Assembly (NCBI GenBank): GCA_018816555.1
Contig: JAHIVT010000041.1
Span: forward strand, 1 to 64,000
Source of the DNA: Pseudomonadota bacterium
GTDB lineage: Bacteria > Desulfobacterota > Desulfobulbia > Desulfobulbales > SURF-16
Direction: 5' to 3'
DNA length: 64,000 nt
Every line of letters starts with the position of its first letter. Position 1 is the first letter of the stretch. This document shows positions 56,658 through 64,000 of the stretch, in pieces. The translations under genes were made by a program, and so were the position numbers. Below the pieces are notes generated by a model. It was given only the letters and a program-made list of their open reading frames with translations, ran no database searches and was not told the DNA's origin.

Positions 56658-58217
56658 ATGAATGAAACACCACAGCGAGCCATCTGGGGCAGCAAGATCG
56701 GCTTTCTTCTGGCCGCTATCGGCTCCGCCGTTGGGCTTGGTAATATCTGGCGTTTCAGCTACATGGCCTTTGAGCATGGCGGTGGCGCATTTCTCGTTCC
56801 TTATGGATGTGCCCTGCTGCTGGCCGGCATTCCGCTGATGATTCTGGAGTATACCCTGGGCCACAGGGAGAAGGGCTCGTCTCCGCTGGCCTTTACCCGT
56901 GTATCACCCCAATGGGAATGGGCCGGCTGGTGGATGCCCACTGTGGCGCTTTTCGGCATCATGCTTTATTACGCTGTTATCATCAGCTGGTGCATCAATT
57001 ATTTCTTTTTCTCCTTTAATCTTGCCTGGGGCGCTGATCCCCAGGATTTTTTCTTTAATACTTTTCTGCAGCTTTCCGCTTCACCCTTCGAACTCGGCGG
57101 CATAAGAATTCCCATTCTGTCCGCCACGTTTTTTGTCTGGTTTATCTGCTGGATCATCTGCTACCGGGAGGTGAATCACGGCATTGAAAAGGCATGTACT
57201 GTCTTCATGCCGATTCTTTTTCTGCTGACCCTGATTCTTGTCGGCTGGACCATTACCCTTGACGGGGCGACAGATGCCATCAGAGACTATTATCTGAAGG
57301 CCGACTGGGATAAAATCAATATCTTCAGCCATTTTAATGATCCCGATGTCTGGTCGGTGTGGATTGCCGCCTTTGGCCAGATCTTTTTCACCTTGTCCCT
57401 GGGCTTCGGCATCATGATAACCTTTGCCAGTTATCTGCCGAAAAAGACGGATATAGTCGGCAATGCCCTGTGGACATCCATCATCAATTGCGCCTATTCT
57501 TTCATAGCCGGCTTTGCCGTCTTCGGTATCGTCGGGTTCATGGCAAAGGCCAAGGGGGTGGCTTTCAATGAGGTAATCAAGGGCGGTCCCCAGCTGGCTT
57601 TTGTGGTTTACCCGGAGGCGATCCGTCAGCTGCCATTCGGCCAGTCTCTGTTCGGGGCCATGTTCTTCCTGGTGCTTATTTTTGCCGGTCTTTCCTCCGG
57701 CATTTCTCTCATCGAGGCCTTCACCTGTTCCATTACAGACAAGTTTTCCTGGTCGAGAAAGGCGGTGGTCAGCGGCCTCTGCCTGCTCGGTTTTCTGGGA
57801 AGCATTATTTTCACCACCAGAAGCGGCATGCTTCTGCTCGATATCACCGATCATTTCATCACCAATTATGGCTTATTGATGGGGGGCATTTTCGAATGCT
57901 ATATCGTGGGCTGGCTGCTGAAGGCCCATGTGGCAAGAAGCCACGTAAACAGGAGCGGAGGCTTGTCGCTGCACGTTATCTGGGATATCTGCATCCGCTA
58001 TTTTACCCCTCTCGTTCTTCTGGTTATCATGCTGCAGGCCTTCCTGGGTGAACTGCGCCAGGCCTACGGCGGTTATTCGGCAGATGCGCTGATCCTCTTC
58101 GGCGTGGATTGGCTGCTGCTGACCGTTGTCGTATCCGTTCTTTTTACATTTTATCCCTGGAAAAGGGAGAAACTGAAAAAACGCCATCATGTGGCGGAAG
58201 ACCAACTTTTAACCTGA
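56658..58217 (+). CDS. neurotransmitter:sodium symporter (NSS/SNF) family transporter
   Basis: The 519-residue protein has about 11-12 helices. It begins with the NSS sodium-binding signature FLLAAIGSAVGLGNIWRF and continues with GGGAFLVPY. LeuT-type relatives import amino acids with Na+. The substrate is unknown. Na+ dependence fits a sodium economy also suggested by the N-ATPase and antiporter. The next gene begins 24 bases downstream. Confidence 0.93.
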   Translation: MNETPQRAIWGSKIGFLLAAIGSAVGLGNIWRFSYMAFEHGGGAFLVPYGCALLLAGIPLMILEYTLGHREKGSSPLAFTRVSPQWEWAGWWMPTVALFGIMLYYAVIISWCINYFFFSFNLAWGADPQDFFFNTFLQLSASPFELGGIRIPILSATFFVWFICWIICYREVNHGIEKACTVFMPILFLLTLILVGWTITLDGATDAIRDYYLKADWDKINIFSHFNDPDVWSVWIAAFGQIFFTLSLGFGIMITFASYLPKKTDIVGNALWTSIINCAYSFIAGFAVFGIVGFMAKAKGVAFNEVIKGGPQLAFVVYPEAIRQLPFGQSLFGAMFFLVLIFAGLSSGISLIEAFTCSITDKFSWSRKAVVSGLCLLGFLGSIIFTTRSGMLLLDITDHFITNYGLLMGGIFECYIVGWLLKAHVARSHVNRSGGLSLHVIWDICIRYFTPLVLLVIMLQAFLGELRQAYGGYSADALILFGVDWLLLTVVVSVLFTFYPWKREKLKKRHHVAEDQLLT

Positions 58218-58240
58218 TCCGTGAGAATAACAGGCTGCAA

Positions 58241-58768
58241 ATGACTAAAGTGTCCATTCATGAAAAGCTTTTTGCCCTTTACCGTGTCAGTTCGGAACAT
58301 CTGACGGATTTTTTTAAGGGTGGCAATTTCGACGAGTATGCCATCCGGGCAAATGACTTTGATGTGTTCTGTGCCTTCTGGGTAACAGCCTGCTATCTGC
58401 GCAGCATCAGCAAGCCGCATGAGAGGGAGGTGGAAGATTTCAACCGGTCGATTGTTGTCAGCATTGTCGACAGGATTATCGCCTCCCGTCCGCAAAAGGG
58501 GCTTGAAGAGGAGCAGATTGATTCTCTCTCCCAGACAATTACCAATGTTTTTGTGGATAGATTTTCCAGTTACCGCGAGTTTTTTAAATCCGACCTGAAG
58601 CAGAGGGAGACCGATAGTGTCCGCCTCTTTCCCCGTCTGGTAGAGGGCTTTTTGGGTAATGTGCTGGATAAGCCCGTCCCTGAGCACTCGCCGATTCGTC
58701 AACTTCTTGATTCCACATTGGAAGATATGCTGAACAAGTCAGCGATTTTTTTGTCGGCTGACCTGTAA
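58241..58768 (+). CDS. conserved-looking hypothetical protein
   Basis: The 175-residue reading starts at ATG 58241, after the transporter stop; a longer frame from 58109 would overlap the transporter and has no ribosome site. The soluble, helix-rich, slightly acidic protein has no motif I recognise (for example FDVFCAFWVTACYLRSISKP and LVEGFLGNVLDKPVPEHSPI). It is probably co-transcribed with the transporter (24 bases) and the dehydrogenase (18 bases). Confidence 0.75.
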   Translation: MTKVSIHEKLFALYRVSSEHLTDFFKGGNFDEYAIRANDFDVFCAFWVTACYLRSISKPHEREVEDFNRSIVVSIVDRIIASRPQKGLEEEQIDSLSQTITNVFVDRFSSYREFFKSDLKQRETDSVRLFPRLVEGFLGNVLDKPVPEHSPIRQLLDSTLEDMLNKSAIFLSADL

Positions 58769-58786
58769 AATAGAGATAGAGGTATT

Positions 58787-59758
58787 ATGCAGAAAATTAA
58801 AATTGGTGTAATCGGTGTGGGGTATCTCGGTAAATTCCACGCCCAGAAATATGCCGCAATGGATGATGTGGAACTGGTCGGCGTGGCGGATGTTTCAGGT
58901 GAGGCCGCCCGCCAGGTTGCCCAGGCAAACAATACGAAGCCGTTTGAGGATTACCGGGAGCTTTTACACCATGTTGATGCGGTAAGTGTCGTGGTGCCGA
59001 CGCCGATGCATCATCAGGTGGCCAGTGACTGCTTTGCTGAAAATGTGGATGTGATGCTGGAAAAACCCATGACCGTTACCCTGGCCGAGGCTGATGATCT
59101 TATCGACAAGGCGGAGAAGGGCAATCGTATTCTCCAGGTAGGCCATCTGGAGAGGTTTAACCCGGCAATCGTCGCCATGCAGGATTATCTGACCTGCCCG
59201 GTTTTTATCGAATCACAGAGGGTTCATTCTTTCAAGCCCCGGGGGGTTGAGGTGGATGTGATCCTGGATTTGATGATCCACGACATTGATATTATCCTCA
59301 CTGTTGTCCCATCCCCCCTTGAATCAATCTCAACCATCGGCGTGCCGGTGGTGACCAAGGAAACCGATGTTGCCGCCGCCCAATTAATCTTTGTCAACGG
59401 CTGCACCGCCAACGTCACGGTGAGCCGTGTGGCCCATGACAATGTGCGCAGCCTGCGCATATACCAACCAGGCAGCTCTCTCACGGTAAATTACGCCACC
59501 AAGGAAATAAAAATTATTGAGCGCCTCCCCGGCTCAACCCCGGAAGGTTATCCCAATGAAAAGACGGCACATTTCTGTTTTACCGAGCAGGACGCCCTGG
59601 CTGCGGAACTGACGGATTTTGTTTCCAATGTCCGCCTGAGGCAGAAGCCGAAGGTCTCCGGCCGTGAAGGACGGCGGGCTCTTGAAGTGGCATTGCAGAT
59701 TATCAGTCAGATCAGGGACCATATCAACAGGCATAAAGACATTTTATGCTGCGGATAA
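58787..59758 (+). CDS. Gfo/Idh/MocA-family NAD(P)-dependent sugar oxidoreductase
   Basis: The 323-residue product has the N-terminal Rossmann fold (IGVIGVGYLGKFHAQ), the family motif EKPMTVT near residue 100 and a C-terminal alpha/beta substrate domain with DLMIHDIDI. It overlaps lpxB by 13 bases. GnnA, which oxidises the 3-position of UDP-GlcNAc for amide-linked lipid A in some bacteria, belongs to this family and sits in lipid A clusters. A GnnA-like role is possible, but no GnnB aminotransferase is present in the window. Confidence 0.9.
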   Translation: MQKIKIGVIGVGYLGKFHAQKYAAMDDVELVGVADVSGEAARQVAQANNTKPFEDYRELLHHVDAVSVVVPTPMHHQVASDCFAENVDVMLEKPMTVTLAEADDLIDKAEKGNRILQVGHLERFNPAIVAMQDYLTCPVFIESQRVHSFKPRGVEVDVILDLMIHDIDIILTVVPSPLESISTIGVPVVTKETDVAAAQLIFVNGCTANVTVSRVAHDNVRSLRIYQPGSSLTVNYATKEIKIIERLPGSTPEGYPNEKTAHFCFTEQDALAAELTDFVSNVRLRQKPKVSGREGRRALEVALQIISQIRDHINRHKDILCCG

Positions 59759-60879
59759 TGATCGTTGCCGGCGAGGCCTCAGGCGACCTGCATGGGGCTC
59801 ATCTGGTTGCCGCCATGAAGCAGCTTGCCCCTGATCTTTCCCTGTGCGGCATGGGTGGTGGGGAATTGCGTCGGCAAGGCGTGGACATTTTATATGATGC
59901 CGCCAAAATGGCGGTTGTCGGCCTGGTTGAGGTTATCGCTCATCTCAGTGATATCCGGGCCGCCAGGACAGCACTCGTCAATGAACTGCGGAGCAATCCG
60001 CCCAACCTGCTCATTCTCATCGATTATCCTGATTTTAATCTGCTGCTGGCGCAAAAGGCCAGACAGCTCGGCATCCCCGTTTTTTACTATATCAGCCCCC
60101 AGGTCTGGGCCTGGCGCAGCGGCCGGGTCAAAAAAATCGGCAGAATCATTGATCGGATGGCGGTCATCCTGCCCTTTGAAAAAGAGTTTTACCAGAAGCG
60201 CGGGGTTGAGGTTGATTATGTGGGGCATCCTCTGCTTGATTCGGTCCGGCGCACCATGTCCAGAGGTGATTTCTGCCGGCTCCATCAGATCAAGCCGGAT
60301 AACATTCTGCTGGGGATTCTGCCGGGCAGCAGAAAAAAAGAGATACGCGCCATGCTGCCCGTTTTTCTGGAGACCGCAGAGAGGTTGCGGGAAATTCATG
60401 CAAACCTGTCCATCCTGCTTCCTTTGGCGCCGAGCCTCACCATGGAAGATCTGATTGACTGCGGGTTGAACAGGCAAAAGCTCGATATCAAGGTTATCAC
60501 CGAGGATCGGTACGATCTCATGGCCTCCTGCGATCTGGTCATTGCCGCATCCGGCACGGTGACCCTGGAGCTTGCCATTCTCGATGTGCCCATGGTGGTT
60601 GCCTATAAGGTGTCACCCCTGACCTGGTTTGTGGGCAATATGCTGGTCAAGGTTAACCATGCCTCGCTGGTCAATCTCATTGCAGGCCGTGAGGTGGTCA
60701 AAGAACTGATGCAGGATGAGGCCACTCCCGAGAATATCAGTTCAGCCTTGCAGGATATCTTCCCAGGCAGCGTAAAAAGGCAGGGTATGCTCCACGATCT
60801 GGCAGAGGTGAGGAGAAAACTCGGCGGCGAAGGGGCCTCGATGCGGGCTGCGCAGTTGGCCCTGGCCACAGCCCGCTGA
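59746..60879 (+). CDS. lpxB: lipid-A-disaccharide synthase
   Basis: LpxB condenses UDP-2,3-diacylglucosamine with lipid X to form the lipid A disaccharide at the inner membrane. The 377-residue product has GEASGDLHG at 9-17, the SPQVWAWRSGRV motif, VGHPLLD and LPGSRKKEI, all diagnostic of the family. It starts inside the end of the dehydrogenase gene. The presence of LpxB confirms a Gram-negative, lipopolysaccharide-type envelope. Confidence 0.97.
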   Translation: MLRIMIVAGEASGDLHGAHLVAAMKQLAPDLSLCGMGGGELRRQGVDILYDAAKMAVVGLVEVIAHLSDIRAARTALVNELRSNPPNLLILIDYPDFNLLLAQKARQLGIPVFYYISPQVWAWRSGRVKKIGRIIDRMAVILPFEKEFYQKRGVEVDYVGHPLLDSVRRTMSRGDFCRLHQIKPDNILLGILPGSRKKEIRAMLPVFLETAERLREIHANLSILLPLAPSLTMEDLIDCGLNRQKLDIKVITEDRYDLMASCDLVIAASGTVTLELAILDVPMVVAYKVSPLTWFVGNMLVKVNHASLVNLIAGREVVKELMQDEATPENISSALQDIFPGSVKRQGMLHDLAEVRRKLGGEGASMRAAQLALATAR

Positions 60880-60969
60880 GGATGCAAAAAACAGGTGAAA
60901 AAAATTCTGTTGCCTGGTAAGTATTTTTTTTCGGGAAGAAAAACGTCATAATAATATTAAAGGTTATCC

Positions 60970-61380
60970 ATGAAAATTTTGATTGCTGAAGATGATGTGA
61001 TGACCCGGGTCATCCTTCAGGAAATGCTGGCTGATGTAGGTACAACCCATGGGGCTGAAAATGGTCGTGAGGCAATTGAAGTTTTTACCCAGGCTTTGCA
61101 GGATAGGGATCCTTTTGATCTCGTCTGCCTGGATATCATGATGCCTGAAATGAATGGCCAGGATGCCCTGGTGCAGATCAGGAAAATCGAAGAGGATCTG
61201 GGCGTAATCCCGGAATACCAGGTGAAGGTGATCATGATAACCGCCCTGAGTGATCCTGAAAACATCAGAAAGGCAAAGGAAGAAGGCCGCTGTGAGGCCT
61301 ATATGACCAAACCGGTCAAGATGGATCAGCTGCTTCAGCAGATAAAGAAGCTTGGTCTGGTTGTGTCGTATTCGTTTTAG
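60970..61380 (+). CDS. CheY-like single-domain response regulator
   Basis: The 136-residue receiver has the acidic pair in ILIAEDDVMTR, the phosphoacceptor Asp in LVCLDIMMPEMNG (near 58) and the Lys in YMTKPVK. It lacks an output domain. It lies 90 bases after lpxB and its kinase partner is not identified. Confidence 0.92.
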   Translation: MKILIAEDDVMTRVILQEMLADVGTTHGAENGREAIEVFTQALQDRDPFDLVCLDIMMPEMNGQDALVQIRKIEEDLGVIPEYQVKVIMITALSDPENIRKAKEEGRCEAYMTKPVKMDQLLQQIKKLGLVVSYSF

Positions 61381-61399
61381 AAAACGAATACAGGTGGAT

Positions 61400-61479
61400 A
61401 GTCTGTAGGTATTTAGGTTGTTAGCGGATGAGGATTTGCCTCGACTTCTTTTGCTAACAGACTAAAAGTCTAAATACCT
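61400..61479. terminator. convergent stem-loop between the receiver gene and mutY
   Basis: AGTCTG (61400-61405), AGGTATTTAG (61407-61416) and GTTAGC (61420-61425) pair in nested, slightly bulged order with CAGACT (61458-61463), CTAAATACCT (61470-61479) and GCTAAC (61453-61458). It lies between two converging genes and abuts the mutY stop, so it probably terminates both transcripts. The pairing order is not fully collinear, so the exact fold is uncertain. Confidence 0.5.
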
Positions 61480-62561
61480 TAAATCCCTGAGCTGTTCCGA
61501 AGATAATCAATCAATTTCCTGTGGCCGGCCGGGAAGGCAAACCTGTGCAGTTCGGTAAAATACACCCATCTATTTTCCTGGGCGGCATGAAGGGCCGGCT
61601 CTTGCTCCTCCCCATCCATCACCTCACAGAAAAAGCCATGCAGAATCACCCGGTAATGCATGTAGCTGTGCCTGACGCTGGTGATTTCTCCTGTCACGCC
61701 CACATGCAGCCCTGTTTCTTCCAGAAACTCCCGCACCACCGCCTGTTGCGGCATTTCTCCCTCCTTCAGACGCCCTCCCGGAAACTCCCACAGGTTTGCC
61801 CACACATCATCCGCCTGTCTTTTCTGGATTAAAATCTTGTCGCCTCTCACCAGAATCCCAGTAGCCATCTCGATAAAAATGGTCTTTTTTTTCGGCAGCA
61901 GCATCGGCCGCTCCGAGACAATCTGTAACTGGTGGGCTTTGCAGTAGTCGCTAACCGGACACTGGCTGCACAGGGGATTTTTGGGCAGGCAGACCAGGGC
62001 GCCAAGCTCCATCAAGGCCTGGTTGAACATGCGGGATTTGCCGACCGGCAGCATCTCCGCAGCCTTCTGCCAGACCAGCGTTTTGTTTTCTCTGTTCTTG
62101 ATCGGGGTGGCAATATCAAACAGGCGGGCAAAGAGGCGTTCAACATTGGCGTCAACCACCGGAAAGTCCTGATTAAAGGCAATGCTCATGATGGCACCGG
62201 CCGTATACGGGCCTATGCCCGGCAGTTTGATCAGGCTCTCATAGCAATCAGGCAGCATATTGCCCTGCTCAGTCAGGAGCTTGGCCGTACGGTGCAGATT
62301 TCTGGCCCGGGAGTAGTAGCCGAGACCTTCCCAATATTTGAGCACCTCGTCCTCATCGGCTGCGGCAAGGGAGATGATGTCAGGGAAGCGATCAAGCCAT
62401 CTGGTGAAATAGAAGACAACCCGGTCCATCTGGGTCTGCTGCAGCATGATTTCAGAAATCCAGACCTGATAGGGCGCGTAAGTATGACGCCACGGCAGAT
62501 CCCGGCTGTGTATGTCAAACCAGCCCAGCAGCTTGTCGATAAAATGGGGGTCAAAAGACAT
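61479..62561 (-). CDS. mutY: A/G-specific adenine DNA glycosylase
   Basis: MutY removes adenine mispaired with 8-oxoguanine. The 360-residue product has catalytic Glu37 (SEIMLQQTQ), the helix-hairpin-helix LPGIGPYTAGAI (113-124), Asp137 (VVDANV), the 4Fe-4S ligands Cys191, Cys198, Cys201 and Cys207 (C-x6-C-x2-C-x5-C) and a C-terminal NUDIX-like domain (about 230-355, WEFPGGRLKEGE). It starts five bases after the methyltransferase gene stop, so the two are co-transcribed. Confidence 0.96.
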   Translation of the reverse strand: MSFDPHFIDKLLGWFDIHSRDLPWRHTYAPYQVWISEIMLQQTQMDRVVFYFTRWLDRFPDIISLAAADEDEVLKYWEGLGYYSRARNLHRTAKLLTEQGNMLPDCYESLIKLPGIGPYTAGAIMSIAFNQDFPVVDANVERLFARLFDIATPIKNRENKTLVWQKAAEMLPVGKSRMFNQALMELGALVCLPKNPLCSQCPVSDYCKAHQLQIVSERPMLLPKKKTIFIEMATGILVRGDKILIQKRQADDVWANLWEFPGGRLKEGEMPQQAVVREFLEETGLHVGVTGEITSVRHSYMHYRVILHGFFCEVMDGEEQEPALHAAQENRWVYFTELHRFAFPAGHRKLIDYLRNSSGI

Positions 62562-62566
62562 GGTTG

Positions 62567-63295
62567 CTACTGTCTGCGTTGGCTGTTCAGCCAGTCGATG
62601 CGGCTCCAGAGCCCCTGAATGATGCGGACCTCCCGTTGGTCAAGGCCGGCCCGGCCGAATATGCGGCGGAAGGTGTGCAGGATATGGTCGGGATTCTGTG
62701 GATCAAGATACTCAGCCTCGACCAGAGTCCGGCGCATGTGCTGATACATGTTTTCCAGCGTTCTGCTGTCGGTTTGCTCGGTTCCTTGGGGTTGGTCCTG
62801 CTGGGCATGGCGTCCCCGGCTCAGCTCATAAAGGCAGATGGTTACCGCCTGGGCCAGGTTGAGGGAGGGCAGGGCCGGGTCTGTGGCGATGGTAACAAAA
62901 AACTGGCACAGATCCAGTTCCGCCGTGGTCAGGCCGCTGTCTTCCCGGCCAAAGACCAGAGCGGTTTTCACGGTTGAATCATGCCGGGCAAACAGGGGGG
63001 CAATCTCCTGGGGTTCGAGAAAATCCTGCCGGTATTTGCCGAAGCGGCGGGTGGTCCCCAGGCAGAGACTGCAGTCGGCCAGGGCGTCGGCAAGAGTACC
63101 GAACATCCTGGCTTTTCTGAGCAGGTCTCTGGCACTGACCGCCATGTCCCTGGCCTGTTTGCTGAGATGATCCGCCCGGGGTTTGACCAGGCGCAGATCA
63201 GTAAAACCGAAATTCATCATCACCCGGCAGACAGAGCCGATATTGAGCGCGCCCTGGGGTTCGACCAGGACCACACTGACAGCAGGGGGTGGCAT
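62567..63295 (-). CDS. TrmJ-like SPOUT RNA 2'-O-methyltransferase
   Basis: The 242-residue product has the SPOUT-family opening VVLVEPQGALNIGSVCRVMMNFGF, the GREDSGLT loop and the SAM-knot motif SLNLAQAV. TrmJ methylates the ribose at position 32 of tRNAs, and close relatives have other RNA targets. It is upstream of mutY with a five-base gap. The first gene after the leuB end is 130 bases away. Confidence 0.9.
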   Translation of the reverse strand: MPPPAVSVVLVEPQGALNIGSVCRVMMNFGFTDLRLVKPRADHLSKQARDMAVSARDLLRKARMFGTLADALADCSLCLGTTRRFGKYRQDFLEPQEIAPLFARHDSTVKTALVFGREDSGLTTAELDLCQFFVTIATDPALPSLNLAQAVTICLYELSRGRHAQQDQPQGTEQTDSRTLENMYQHMRRTLVEAEYLDPQNPDHILHTFRRIFGRAGLDQREVRIIQGLWSRIDWLNSQRRQ

Positions 63296-63316
63296 TTAAG
63301 AACTCCAGGAATTAAT

Positions 63317-63395
63317 CACGGAGCGCACAGAGCACGCAGAGGTAACTATCTATAATAAATAGTATTTCTCTGCGCTCTCCGTATGCTCTGTGGTG
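63317..63395. repeat. imperfect palindromic repeat of the CACAGAG/CTCTGTG type
   Basis: CACGGAGCGCACAGAGCACG (63317-63336, continuing GCAGAG) and the region 63368-63395 (CTCTGCGCTCTCCGTATGCTC…) are inverted copies around an AT-rich centre (about 63342-63367). Such CACAGAG-rich palindromes occur in many copies in several deltaproteobacterial genomes. It lies between trmJ-like and leuB, both read on the minus strand. Confidence 0.6.
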
Positions 63396-63425
63396 AAGAA
63401 TAGAATTGTTGCGAGTTTGTCTCAT

Positions 63426-64000
<575 letters not shown>

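Overview
The window looks like a chromosomal segment of an anaerobic, multiheme-cytochrome-rich Gram-negative bacterium. The best guess is a Desulfobacterota / Desulfobulbales-like (deltaproteobacterial) lineage. This is inferred from the gene mix: giant c-type cytochromes, an N-type ATPase, two-CW and CXXCH sensor proteins, LpxB and many c-di-GMP proteins. No rRNA or other firm taxonomic marker is present. There are no insertion sequences, prophage genes or CRISPR arrays.

Layout. (1) 0.2-6.7 kb, plus strand: tRNA-Leu, the proteostasis cluster tig-clpP-clpX-lon, then tRNA-Val and tRNA-Asp. (2) 7-12.4 kb: a small two-helix membrane protein, a rubrerythrin-like protein, thiol peroxidase Tpx, an MgtC-family protein, a cation/proton antiporter and a CDF metal exporter, mostly on the minus strand. 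(3) 12.5-26.2 kb, minus strand: nine tightly packed genes read from 26164 down to 12514. They encode a membrane-anchored octaheme-like cytochrome with two unusual heme motifs, a cytochrome b / triheme c fusion, an NHL beta-propeller, 22-heme, 15-heme and 4-heme cytochromes, a very large hybrid histidine kinase whose periplasmic domain carries its own CXXCH motif, a lone receiver and a receiver-kinase. I read this as a quinol-to-periplasm (perhaps extracellular) electron conduit packaged with its own redox-sensing phosphorelay. (4) 26.9-33.7 kb, minus strand: a complete N-type (alternate F1F0) ATPase operon in the order beta, epsilon, AtpQ, AtpR, a, c, b-delta, alpha, gamma. (5) 33.9-44.5 kb, minus strand: a Wsp-like chemosensory operon (CheW, CheR-TPR, CheW, MCP, CheA-REC, CheB, REC-PAS-GGDEF-EAL). 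Its output is a diguanylate cyclase whose EAL domain has lost its catalytic residues. (6) 45-49.6 kb: a TlpA-like lipoprotein and two large secreted acidic proteins that I do not recognise. (7) 49.9-64 kb: phosphoglucomutase, a YkgJ-like protein, two GGDEF proteins and an HDOD protein, an AcuI/YhdH-type reductase, an NSS-family Na+ symporter, a Gfo/Idh/MocA dehydrogenase overlapping lpxB, a CheY-like receiver, MutY, a TrmJ-like methyltransferase and the end of leuB, which runs off the right edge.

The most unusual parts are regions 3, 4 and 5. They lie end to end on the same strand and together cover respiration to multiheme cytochromes, ion-pumping ATPase activity and surface-type c-di-GMP signalling. 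Several start codons were moved downstream where a clear ribosome binding site decided the matter (RR at 14011, sensor kinase at 17382, octaheme protein at 26164, c subunit at 30368, ATPase beta at 33628, CheR at 43996, TlpA at 45794, secreted protein at 47747, hypothetical at 58241).
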